A stretch of 64,000 nucleotides of DNA from Bacillus sp. SD075 (GTDB lineage Bacteria; Bacillota; Bacilli; Bacillales; DSM-1321): positions 62,001 to 126,000 of the forward strand of contig NZ_JADILK010000005.1 in assembly GCF_017355165.1 (NCBI RefSeq). Direction: 5' to 3'. The translations under genes and the position numbers were made by a program. The notes beneath the pieces were generated by a model. It was not told the origin of the DNA and did not search any database. It saw nothing but the letters and a program-made list of their open reading frames with translations. Shown here one piece after another: positions 29,027 through 37,011 of the stretch. The stretch's first letter is position 1. Each line of letters begins with the position of its first letter.

Positions 29027-30220
29027 TTATATCTGTATATTTTCAATAATAGTAGTAATTCCCAATCCACCTGCTATACATAATGTGATAAGCCCATATC
29101 TTTTTCCGGTTCTATCTAGCTCATGCATCAATTTGGTTGCTAAAATGGCTCCAGTGGCACCAATTGGATGGCCCATGGCAATCGCACCGCCGTTAGGATT
29201 CACCTTATTCATATCAAGCTTCAATTCTTTGATTACTGCCAATGCTTGTGCAGAAAAGGCTTCGTTCAGTTCTATTAAATCAATATCATCCAGTTTCAAC
29301 CCTGACATTTGAAGCGCTTTCAAGGTAGAGTTGACAGGCCCCATCCCCATAAAATTCGGTGATACGCCCGCAGCCGCTTGAGCAATAACTCTTGCTTTCG
29401 GCTTTTTACCACGCCTTTTCGCCACTTCTTCCGACATCAGTATCAGAGCGGATGCACCATCATTTCTTCCACTACTATTTCCCGCGGTTACCGTTCCATT
29501 TTTCTTAAAAACCGGTTTTAAACTAGCCAACTTTTCCAGACTGGTTTCTCTTGGGTGCTCATCCACATTAAAATCGATTACACCCTTTTTCGTTTTAATT
29601 TGATAGGGAACGATTTCTTTCGTAAATTTTTCAGTAGAAATTGCCCGCCTTGCATTTTCTTGGCTCCTTAAAGCAAATTCATCTTGTTCAGCCCTTGAAA
29701 TGGAATATTTTTCAGCCAGATTTTCTGCTGTCATTCCCATCGTTAACATACCGTAATCTTCAATGGGCTGTGAACCTGGCTGGCTTTCCGTATTCGGGTC
29801 CAATAACTGTCCATTGCCTGATTTCAATCCAAAACGGATATCTCTCATATAGTATGGGGCCGTGCTCATTGATTCCGCTCCACCTGCAATGATAATTTCT
29901 CCATATCCGCATTGTATTTGCTGACTTGCAGAATTGATCGCCTGGATGCCTGAGCCGCATTGTCGGTGAACGGTATAACCTGGTACTTCCACAGGAAAAC
30001 CTGCCCGGAGCGATGCTACTCTTGCCAAATTTGAAGCGTCTGAACTTTGTTTCGCTTGCCCCAATATCACTTCATCAATACTTTCTTTAGGAATATCCGC
30101 TCTCTTGATCACTTCATCAAGGACAGCAGCTGCCAGGAAATCGGCAGGAACATTTTCCAATGCTCCCCCTAATTTCCCTATAGCGGTGCGAACCGAGTCT
30201 ATAATAACTACATTGCTCAA
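29027..30220 (-). CDS. Thiolase, probable 3-oxoadipyl-CoA thiolase
   Basis: A 397-aa thiolase that cleaves 3-oxoadipyl-CoA to succinyl-CoA and acetyl-CoA in this context. Catalytic residues: C88 (HRQCGSGIQAI), H351 (AMGHPIGATGA) and C381 (LCIAGGLG; the more usual CxGGG reads CIAGG here). The start is TTG 30220 with GGGGG at 7 nt. Sequence alone cannot separate it from acetoacetyl-CoA thiolase; the neighbouring CoA-transferase and ring-cleavage genes favour PcaF/CatF. Confidence 0.9.
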   Translation of the reverse strand: MSNVVIIDSVRTAIGKLGGALENVPADFLAAAVLDEVIKRADIPKESIDEVILGQAKQSSDASNLARVASLRAGFPVEVPGYTVHRQCGSGIQAINSASQQIQCGYGEIIIAGGAESMSTAPYYMRDIRFGLKSGNGQLLDPNTESQPGSQPIEDYGMLTMGMTAENLAEKYSISRAEQDEFALRSQENARRAISTEKFTKEIVPYQIKTKKGVIDFNVDEHPRETSLEKLASLKPVFKKNGTVTAGNSSGRNDGASALILMSEEVAKRRGKKPKARVIAQAAAGVSPNFMGMGPVNSTLKALQMSGLKLDDIDLIELNEAFSAQALAVIKELKLDMNKVNPNGGAIAMGHPIGATGAILATKLMHELDRTGKRYGLITLCIAGGLGITTIIENIQI

Positions 30221-30224
30221 TTTT

Positions 30225-30563
30225 CTACCCCCTGTTATTTTTATTTCTTTCTTCTAAACTATCCTTATATCTTTGGTGAGCTATTTTCAAGGCAACAATC
30301 ACCGACTGCTGCGATGGAGCTAAAAAGTCCGTTTTAATATTCTCTATTAAGGAATCAATATCTTTACTAAAATCGAAACCAATTATCATTCGCTTAAAAA
30401 AATCCTGGGCCAAAGTTGTTAAAAACGTAAATTCTGCATTAATGATAATGTGACTTTCCTTGTGGATTTCAAGTACCATCCCAGCGTATTTATAATTTTC
30501 ATACATGCTCGTATTTTGCGGTGCCTTCGCATAGGCGGTGATTAATAATGTTGGCTGTCCCAT
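30225..30563 (-). CDS. DUF3870 protein
   Basis: A 112-aa small protein matching my memory of DUF3870 (YAGMVLEIHKESHIIINAEFT, then LIENIKTDFLAPSQQSVIVALK). No function is established. It lies 4 bp from the thiolase and ~75 bp from catB, and its size is close to muconolactone isomerase (~96 aa), which is otherwise missing from the pathway. That it fills this step is a hypothesis. Confidence 0.8.
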   Translation of the reverse strand: MGQPTLLITAYAKAPQNTSMYENYKYAGMVLEIHKESHIIINAEFTFLTTLAQDFFKRMIIGFDFSKDIDSLIENIKTDFLAPSQQSVIVALKIAHQRYKDSLEERNKNNRG

Positions 30564-30639
30564 AAAAAACTACATCCTCTCAAGATTACTTGCATAAACT
30601 AGTGGGTGTTCCATAATCCCCCTTTCCAGTTTATATTAA

Positions 30640-31755
30640 TTAAAGACCTCTTGAAAAATGTTTTACTTTTTCCAGATCTATCTCCATGCCAAATCCTGGG
30701 CCATCCGGAATGATTATTTCATAATTCTCATATTTAATTTGGTTTAGCGTAATATTTTCTTTGAAAAGTAATGGTCCAAATAATTCCGTACCGAATTCGA
30801 ATTTTGGAATGGTTGAATAAAGTTGTGCACAAATGGCCGTTCCTAATGATGATTCAATCATCGTTCCCCCGTACAAACCAAAGCCTACACTTTCAGCAAT
30901 TGCAGCCACCTTTTTCGTTTGGGTCATTCCACCATGTTTACATATTTTCAACGCGAAGGAATTACCTGCTCTATGTTTTGCTATTTGGAATGAATCTTGT
31001 AAAGTATTCAATGATTCATCGGCCATGATCGGAACCTTAAAACGATTGGTCAACCTTGACATCCCTTCATTATCCCAAGCTGGCAGCGGCTGTTCGACCA
31101 TGGAAACCCCACCTTCCTGTAAAGCTTCTATGCAATAAGTAGCCGTAGTTTCATCCCATGCCTGATTAACATCAACCGTAATGCGTGCTTGATCTCCTAC
31201 GGCTTCAATAATTTTCAATACATGCTCCACATTCTTATATGGGTTACCTTTGCCAATTTTCAATTTAAAGATATTATGACGTTTTTGGTGTAAGGATTCC
31301 TTCGCTTCTTCGATATCCTTATTCGTATCACCACTTGCCAATGTCCATGCCACCGGCAATGATTTATGAATTTGTCCACCGAATAATTCATAAGCAGGGA
31401 TGTTCCTTCTTCTAGCTACTAAGTCCACCATAGCTGATTCAACGACAGCCTTCGCAAAATTATTCCCTCTTACATATAGTGAAACTTCATGCATGATTTT
31501 GTCATAATGGACGGGGTTTTTACCAATGATAAGTGGCGCGATATATGTATCAATATTCACTTTTATCGCCTCAGGCGTCCCCTCACCATATGAGGCCCCG
31601 CCTATTGTCGCCACCTCAGCCCAGCCTTCCGCTCCCTCTTCATCCATGACACGGGCAAGAATGATCGTTTGTTCCACGATCGTATGCATGGCAAGCTGAT
31701 GGGGACGAATTGTGGGTAAATCAATAATGTATACATCAACTGAACGTATTTTCAT
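30640..31755 (-). CDS. catB: Muconate cycloisomerase
   Basis: A 371-aa enolase-superfamily enzyme that cyclises cis,cis-muconate to muconolactone. Catalytic residues map onto the family: K164 and K166 (FKLKIG), metal ligands D195, E221, D246, and K270 (ALKICKHGG). The N-terminal VDLPTIRPHQLAM-like block (IIDLPTIRPHQL here) is typical of CatB. AAGGTGG precedes the ATG. It supplies the substrate for the lactone steps encoded nearby. Chloromuconate or dipeptide-epimerase activity is a less likely alternative. Confidence 0.92.
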   Translation of the reverse strand: MKIRSVDVYIIDLPTIRPHQLAMHTIVEQTIILARVMDEEGAEGWAEVATIGGASYGEGTPEAIKVNIDTYIAPLIIGKNPVHYDKIMHEVSLYVRGNNFAKAVVESAMVDLVARRRNIPAYELFGGQIHKSLPVAWTLASGDTNKDIEEAKESLHQKRHNIFKLKIGKGNPYKNVEHVLKIIEAVGDQARITVDVNQAWDETTATYCIEALQEGGVSMVEQPLPAWDNEGMSRLTNRFKVPIMADESLNTLQDSFQIAKHRAGNSFALKICKHGGMTQTKKVAAIAESVGFGLYGGTMIESSLGTAICAQLYSTIPKFEFGTELFGPLLFKENITLNQIKYENYEIIIPDGPGFGMEIDLEKVKHFSRGL

Positions 31756-31775
31756 TTAATCCACCTTTTTAAAAT

Positions 31776-32408
31776 TTAATAGATAAAATCCGCTTCTGTT
31801 TTTGCTCTTACTTCTTCGATCGTTACACCGGGCATTAATTCTATCAGTGTCAACTGTTTCTCAATAATTTGAAAGACAGCCAACTCGGTGATGATCAAGT
31901 CAACGCTTCTGGTGGAAGTAATGGGGTAGGTACATTCATTTAAAATTTTACTTTTACCTTCCTTACTTGTATGTGTCATTGTCACGATCACTTTTTTGGC
32001 GCCAACCAACAGGTCCATCGCTCCTCCAACACCCATGATATTCTTGCCGGGTACCGCCCAATTTGCAATTTCCCCGGTTTGACCTACCTGCAAAACACCT
32101 AAGATAGCAACATCAATGTGTCCTCCACGGATCATTGCAAACGATTCTGCACTATTAAAGAATGATGCACCAATCGATTCCCCTACGGGTAACTTGCCTG
32201 CATTAACTAAATTGGGATCGATTTTATCTTCATCCACTTCTACAACCCCTAATAATCCATTTTCCGTATGAAAAAAAACATTTTCATCATCAATGTATTT
32301 TGCAACCAAGGTCGGAATCCCAATTCCAAGGTTCACTATACATGGACCCCTCAATTCTTTTGCCGCGCGTCTTGCTATCATATTTTGCATGAATTCTTTG
32401 TCACTCAT
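31776..32408 (-). CDS. pcaJ: 3-oxoadipate/3-oxoacid CoA-transferase subunit B
   Basis: A 210-aa beta subunit. The catalytic Glu is in [11 protein letters not shown]. With subunit A it moves CoA from succinyl-CoA to 3-oxoadipate. The start is ATG 32408, whose ATGAGTGA overlaps the end of the subunit A gene by 8 bp, giving translational coupling. An earlier in-frame GTG exists. Confidence 0.92.
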   Translation of the reverse strand: MSDKEFMQNMIARRAAKELRGPCIVNLGIGIPTLVAKYIDDENVFFHTENGLLGVVEVDEDKIDPNLVNAGKLPVGESIGASFFNSAESFAMIRGGHIDVAILGVLQVGQTGEIANWAVPGKNIMGVGGAMDLLVGAKKVIVTMTHTSKEGKSKILNECTYPITSTRSVDLIITELAVFQIIEKQLTLIELMPGVTIEEVRAKTEADFIY

Positions 32409-33090
32409 AACCTTTGACACCTTCCTTCGTCAGGATTTTCTTTGCCTTCATAATTCCATCGACGAATAGATGCGGTGTTACAATCTCCTCTGGCGGGAGT
32501 TCTCCAGGTTCAACTATCTCATCCACTTCAGCAATTACGACATCTGCAGCTGTTGCCATTACCGGATTAAAGTTTCGAGCCGTTTTATAATAAACAAGAT
32601 TACCGAGTGTATCTGCCTTCCATGCCCTGATCAAAGCTACATTTGCTCTTATGGCAGGTTCAAAAATATATGTAGCCCCATTTATTTCCCTTTCTTCTTT
32701 TCCTTTAGCTAAATCGGTCCCTACACTCGTTTTCGTATAGTAACCTCCTATGCCAGCACCGCCAGCACGAATGGATTCCGCTAATGTCCCCTGTGGCAAT
32801 AGTTCTAATTCAATTTCACCACGTTGGTAAAACTCCCCAATTTCACGATTGCTTGTAAAATAAGAACCGATCGCTTTTCTTATTTTCTTCTGGCTTAGGA
32901 GAACTCCCAGACCTTTCCCTTTCTCGCCTAAATTGTTACTGATTACTGTCAAGCCTGCTACATCCTTTTTGGCCAAACCATCTATTAATGTAAGAGGGGC
33001 ACCGATCAAGCCAAATCCACCTACCATCAATGTATGACCGTTCTTCACACAAGTTAAAGCTGCTTCTATATCTTGATGTACTTTTGCCAT
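32401..33090 (-). CDS. pcaI: 3-oxoadipate/3-oxoacid CoA-transferase subunit A
   Basis: A 229-aa alpha subunit, family-typical: [17 protein letters not shown], then [33 protein letters not shown]. It forms the CoA-transferase with the overlapping subunit B gene. GGTGGGG precedes the ATG. Sequence does not separate PcaI from acetoacetate transferase (ScoA); the cluster decides. Confidence 0.92.
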   Translation of the reverse strand: MAKVHQDIEAALTCVKNGHTLMVGGFGLIGAPLTLIDGLAKKDVAGLTVISNNLGEKGKGLGVLLSQKKIRKAIGSYFTSNREIGEFYQRGEIELELLPQGTLAESIRAGGAGIGGYYTKTSVGTDLAKGKEEREINGATYIFEPAIRANVALIRAWKADTLGNLVYYKTARNFNPVMATAADVVIAEVDEIVEPGELPPEEIVTPHLFVDGIMKAKKILTKEGVKGYE

Positions 33091-33111
33091 GTTTTCCCCA
33101 CCAATCTCACG

Positions 33112-33831
33112 TTACTTATTTTCAATTAATGAATCACTTGCCTCAAACCAAGCAGGTATTCCAGCAGTCAATAAGCAAATCAGTCCCACTTCCGCTAATT
33201 GTTCTTCCGATGCTCCATTTGACCTTGCCGCCTCCATCCATTCCCCAACCTGTTCCCCTTTTAATTCTGTAATGAATATGCCTGTCATCAGGAGATGTTT
33301 TAGACTTTTTGAAACGACTGAATCACTTAATATATAATCTTTGAGGGAGTTTTGGTCTTCCGATTTAACCAGTTTCAAAACATTCGAGACGAATCCCGTC
33401 TCCTCATCACCTAATAGTTCAATCATATAAAGCAGGATTTCTTCTGCTGTTCCTTGATCGCCACTTATTTCGGGATATCGAATGCCTTTAAGTCTAAGGG
33501 CATACTCCAAAGACTTCATTCCTATTTTTAATGCTTCTGTTCCGTTATATAAGTAAGAAACAATGAAGTATTCCACCAGTTCCGGTATTGTTGCCCCGCC
33601 ATCGATAGCCCCTTTGGTATGGTAAACCATACTCCGTTCATACAACCTCGCAGCATTCATGCCTACCAGTAATATATCTTTTTCCTTCTTCGTCAAGGCT
33701 CCCTCTTGCATGATGTTACTTCGTAAGTTGGTATAGTGATCAAGTGCATTGGGGCTATAATCGTGCATTTTTTGCACCCACCCTGGTACCACATCATAAA
33801 CTTCTTTGAAATACAATAATCCCTCGCTCAT
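33112..33831 (-). CDS. Carboxymuconolactone decarboxylase-family protein
   Basis: A 239-aa all-helical protein with two AhpD/CMD repeats (KKEKDILLVGMNAARLYERSM ...; EEQLAEVGLICLLTAGIP). It has no CxxC motif, so peroxidase activity is unlikely. True CMD acts in the protocatechuate branch, which is not encoded here, so it may instead act on muconolactone or an enol-lactone. GAGGTG lies 7 nt before the ATG. It precedes pcaI by 21 bp. Confidence 0.85.
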   Translation of the reverse strand: MSEGLLYFKEVYDVVPGWVQKMHDYSPNALDHYTNLRSNIMQEGALTKKEKDILLVGMNAARLYERSMVYHTKGAIDGGATIPELVEYFIVSYLYNGTEALKIGMKSLEYALRLKGIRYPEISGDQGTAEEILLYMIELLGDEETGFVSNVLKLVKSEDQNSLKDYILSDSVVSKSLKHLLMTGIFITELKGEQVGEWMEAARSNGASEEQLAEVGLICLLTAGIPAWFEASDSLIENK

Positions 33832-33845
33832 CCGTCTGCACCTCT

Positions 33846-34532
33846 TTAAATTAATTGTGAATCAAGTATCGATAATGCCCTTATAGGTGAGGCTGTTGCA
33901 TTTTTTAGTTTTAAAGGAATCCCGAAAAAAAGAAAACGAGAATGCTTAGGCAATTTTTCCAGATTCACTAGATTTTCAACGATATATATATCATTGTTCA
34001 GTAATTTTTGATGAATTCCAATTTCTGAATCTTGGTTCAAATCTGCATTTGGCAAATCCAACCCAATAATATGGATTTGCTTTTCAATTAACCAATGGGC
34101 CACACTATCATCTAATGCCTGAGCTTCGAAAAAGCCTTCTTCCCCCCATGATTTCCCCCAAGTCCTGATGAGGACAATATCGTCCTTTTCAACATATACT
34201 CCCTGCCTGCGTTCGGCCTCTTCAAGTAAATCTTTCGTAACAGGTTCATCTGTCGCTTTTAACATGCTTACATCCAGTATGAGGGCATCCCCAAACATAT
34301 TCTTCAGATTGATGGTTTCAACCGACTCCCCGTTTTCTGAGTAATGTGAAGCCACATCCACATGTGTCCCACTATGGTCAGAAAAAGAAATCAACTTGGA
34401 ACGGTAGCCTTTAGGAAGTGGATCATATTTCCCCTTATGTTCAAGAGGTTCATCTTTAATCCCTACTGCAGGTAAATCATTATTCGTAACTAAACCATCG
34501 TAAAGTTCCAATGTTAAATCAATGATTTTCAA
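33846..34532 (-). CDS. Cyclase-family metallohydrolase
   Basis: A 228-aa protein of the kynurenine-formamidase-like cyclase family. The metal-binding motif HSGTHVDVASH is complete. Family members hydrolyse cyclic or acyl substrates. I place the start at TTG 34532 (GGGGG at 8 nt); an ATG at 34553 has no ribosome site. It is the first gene after the second leader hairpin and is co-directional with the CMD-like gene. A lactone-opening role is possible but not shown. Confidence 0.85.
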   Translation of the reverse strand: MKIIDLTLELYDGLVTNNDLPAVGIKDEPLEHKGKYDPLPKGYRSKLISFSDHSGTHVDVASHYSENGESVETINLKNMFGDALILDVSMLKATDEPVTKDLLEEAERRQGVYVEKDDIVLIRTWGKSWGEEGFFEAQALDDSVAHWLIEKQIHIIGLDLPNADLNQDSEIGIHQKLLNNDIYIVENLVNLEKLPKHSRFLFFGIPLKLKNATASPIRALSILDSQLI

Positions 34533-34581
34533 CGATAAAACCCCCAAATTCATTAAGCGTCTACATTATCACGACAAAAAT

Positions 34582-34692
34582 GGCTACCCTAAACATTACT
34601 ATCAATAATTGACAGCAGGTGTTTAAGGTAGCCAGTTGTTCACTAGTTGTTATTAAAAAAGGGTGTTTTTTAATAGCTAATGAATAGGCAAT
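34582..34692 (-). ncRNA. Structured leader RNA, copy A, upstream of the cyclase gene
   Basis: The minus-strand RNA begins UUGCCUAUUCAUUAG. An outer stem (CAUUAG with CUAGUG, one U-G pair) encloses an inner stem (UAUUAAAAAA with UUUUUUAAUA) around the loop CACCC. It ends in a long stem GGCUACC(U)UAAACA / UGUUUAGGGUAGCC followed by AUUUUU. Copy B (35669-35780) has the same layout with compensatory changes (CAUUAG/CUAGUG versus CAUUAAU/AUUAAUG; GGCUACC/GGUAGCC versus GGCUAUC/GAUAGC). Probably a cis-acting attenuator; the ligand or binding protein is unknown. Confidence 0.7.
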
Positions 34693-34773
34693 AATTAAGT
34701 TTTTTATATATTCATAATATTACACTATTTTCCGTTAATTACAATATTTTTTTAAAAATATCTTCAAAAAAAA

Positions 34774-35607
34774 TTAAATTCGCTTTAAAAAAGATTTTAT
34801 TCCTTCGTTAATCTCCGCCCTATTTTCAAACACCATGGTATAGTGGTTACAAGTTGAAACGATCGTTTCAATATCAGGTGTATATTTCTTCGTATCATCA
34901 TAGGCTTCTTCATAAAATAATGGAGGAAAACCCCCTATTTTCCCACTGGCATAAACCAATAAGGTTTTACAGGAAATTTGTCTACAAACTTCTTTAGGGA
35001 CAAAAGAATAAAAACTATTGAAATCTTTAAGAATGCTATCTTCTGATGATTTATTCGCCCAGTGACCATCCACTTCAAGAAGCTCATACTCCGCCACACT
35101 TTGCAGATGATCCGTCCATTCGATACCCAAACGGCTATAGATTTCCTTAATTTCTGCAATATAGCTTTCTTGAGATTCATATTCTTTACTTAATCGTCCT
35201 AGTGACGGTTGTACGATGTCCCTTTGTTGTTGGGAGGAAGTGGCCGCACCATCCAATAATATCAGGGCTTGTACCGAGGTTAACTTGCTGGCTACAACGC
35301 TTGAGATGAAAGCCCCCATTGAATACCCGATTAAAATTGGATTTTTAATCCTTAACTCTTGGATTAACTCAATTACATCTTCTGCATGTTTGAATAGAGA
35401 AGACTGTGCATCTGCCCTTGAACTATTTCCCCTTCCTCTCAAGTCGATCGAAATGACCCTATACTCGCCTTTTAACATTTCTGCATAATAATGCATTTGC
35501 TTATGATTACCCGTTAAACCATGTATGGCGATGATCGGCCCTTTCGTTCCAGGATAATCTGCAATTTGGATTCTTTGATTCCCCAATTCCTTTACATACA
35601 TTTCCAT
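34774..35607 (-). CDS. Alpha/beta hydrolase, probable 3-oxoadipate enol-lactone hydrolase
   Basis: A 277-aa hydrolase: oxyanion loop HGLTGN, nucleophile Ser in GYSMG, catalytic His in CNHYTMVFE. The DLRGRGNS block is typical of enol-lactonases and related esterases. It fits the step from enol-lactone to 3-oxoadipate (CatD/PcaD) in this cluster. AGGAGAG precedes the ATG. It forms its own unit between leader copies B (upstream) and A (downstream). Confidence 0.85.
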   Translation of the reverse strand: MEMYVKELGNQRIQIADYPGTKGPIIAIHGLTGNHKQMHYYAEMLKGEYRVISIDLRGRGNSSRADAQSSLFKHAEDVIELIQELRIKNPILIGYSMGAFISSVVASKLTSVQALILLDGAATSSQQQRDIVQPSLGRLSKEYESQESYIAEIKEIYSRLGIEWTDHLQSVAEYELLEVDGHWANKSSEDSILKDFNSFYSFVPKEVCRQISCKTLLVYASGKIGGFPPLFYEEAYDDTKKYTPDIETIVSTCNHYTMVFENRAEINEGIKSFLKRI

Positions 35608-35668
35608 AGTAACTCTCCTCCATTTCCTTGATTATAAAAATAAACCAGCCTACATCTTTAATAAAAAA

Positions 35669-35780
35669 AGCTATCTTAACTTCACCACCAAGGTAACTTG
35701 ATCGAGAAATTAAGATAGCCAGTCAGTTCATTAATTTTCATTAAGAAAGGGTGTTTTTTAATGATTAATGAATAGGCAAG
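35669..35780 (-). ncRNA. Structured leader RNA, copy B, upstream of the alpha/beta hydrolase gene
   Basis: Conserved 5' UUGCCUAUUCAUUAAU. A two-layer hairpin follows: outer CAUUAAU/AUUAAUG, inner CAUUAA/UUAAUG with loop AAAACACCCUUUC. The terminator stem GGCUAUCUUAA/UUAAGAUAGCU then a seven-U run ends 62 nt before the hydrolase start. It is a strong rho-independent terminator inside the leader, so expression requires read-through. A 19-codon open frame inside the hairpins lacks a ribosome site and is not conserved in copy A. Confidence 0.7.
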
Positions 35781-35883
35781 ATATAAATACATGTAATGAT
35801 TCCATTTTACATGAAGTTCTAATTTATTCAATTATAATTTGATAATTTTGATTTCTTAGTAACTTAAATTCGGCACTGAGATT

Positions 35884-36345
35884 TTATTGAAGGAGGTCAT
35901 CTACGGTGTCCCTCCATCGTTCAACAATTTCTTTAGGGTTTTTCAAGTCGATTTTAATTCCAGAGGTTATTTCAGCATACTTAGCAATATCCTTCCGTGC
36001 CTCTACTATTTTGGCATGGAATCTTACTCTTTGGTATTGGGCATTTGGCAGCTCTTTTAATCTCCCTAATGAAAGGCGAATATATTGGGCTTTACCTTTC
36101 CAAAACAAAACCAGTGTAGCTTTTTGGGTACGAATGACATTGGCTGTAGTCGAAGTATCAGGCCATAGGCAAATCCTTAATTCCTTCCTGCTTATCGCTA
36201 CGATCTCACCCACGCTAATCATTGCATTATGTGGCCATCCTTCTTCACTTACCGTCAAAAGCATCATGGCTTCATGCTGCTTGTCGGCAAGTTCTTTACC
36301 ATTTAACAAGTCGAATACCTCTACTGGCATTTCCATCCCATTCAT
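35884..36345 (-). CDS. Pyridoxamine-5'-phosphate-oxidase-like flavin-binding protein
   Basis: A 153-aa split-barrel protein (EEGWPHNAMISVGEIVAIS, then ELRICLWPDTSTTANVIR). It probably binds FMN or F420 and may be a reductase or a flavin chaperone. The start is ATG 36345 with AAGGTGA; an earlier ATG has none. It follows ubiX, so it may serve flavin supply for the UbiD system. Confidence 0.8.
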   Translation of the reverse strand: MNGMEMPVEVFDLLNGKELADKQHEAMMLLTVSEEGWPHNAMISVGEIVAISRKELRICLWPDTSTTANVIRTQKATLVLFWKGKAQYIRLSLGRLKELPNAQYQRVRFHAKIVEARKDIAKYAEITSGIKIDLKNPKEIVERWRDTVDDLLQ

Positions 36346-36380
36346 TTTTTCACCTTTTTCATTCATTCACTAGTAATCTG

Positions 36381-36956
36381 TTATATTTTTGTGCGATATT
36401 TCATTCCGCCCCACCGTTTCGCACCGTGTGCATCGATTTCAAATTGATCCAACGTCCTATAAGCCAGATGGTCAATGATATCGTTAACATCCTCAGGATG
36501 ATTATAGAAAGCTGGCATCGGAGGGAATATAATAGTCCCCATTTTGGAAAGCTCCATCATATTCTCCAAATGAATCGTATTTAGAGGGGTTTCTCTTGTC
36601 ATTAGTAATAATTTTTTTCTTTCTTTCAACATGACATCGGCAGATCGCGTTAATAAATTATCCGCTAGTCCCATACGAATGGAAGCTAGTGTTTTCATAC
36701 TGCAAGGTGCTACGATCATGCCATCAACCCGGTAAGATCCACTTGATATTCTTGCTGCTTGATCTTTGTAAGAATAGGAATGATCAGCTAATCCCTCCAC
36801 TTCTTTAACCGAATATGAAGTTTCATGTTGAATGGTGGCATGTGCCCAGGGGGACATGATCAAATGGGTCTCCACTTCACTGCTTTTAAGCATCTGAAGA
36901 ATCCTAATTCCGAAAATGGCTCCAGTCGCTCCGGTTATCCCAACAATGATTTTCAT
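36381..36956 (-). CDS. UbiX-family flavin prenyltransferase
   Basis: A 191-aa enzyme making prenylated FMN for UbiD. The N-terminal GITGATGAIFGIRILQ motif, MIVAPCSMKTLASIRMG and the MTRETPLNTIHLENM block are typical. AGGAGGGG precedes the ATG. It lies directly after the ubiD gene, the usual partner (as in B. subtilis bsdBC). Confidence 0.93.
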   Translation of the reverse strand: MKIIVGITGATGAIFGIRILQMLKSSEVETHLIMSPWAHATIQHETSYSVKEVEGLADHSYSYKDQAARISSGSYRVDGMIVAPCSMKTLASIRMGLADNLLTRSADVMLKERKKLLLMTRETPLNTIHLENMMELSKMGTIIFPPMPAFYNHPEDVNDIIDHLAYRTLDQFEIDAHGAKRWGGMKYRTKI

Positions 36957-37011
36957 TATTTCCCCTCCTTATTCATTAATCATGGAATCGAAACTATAAA
37001 ATATAGAGAAC

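Noticed and set aside
35669..35745. A 19-codon leader peptide ending in Trp-Trp within leader copy B
   Set aside because: It has no ribosome site, and copy A does not preserve the start or frame, so a Trp-type attenuation peptide is not supported; RNA structure conservation is the stronger signal.
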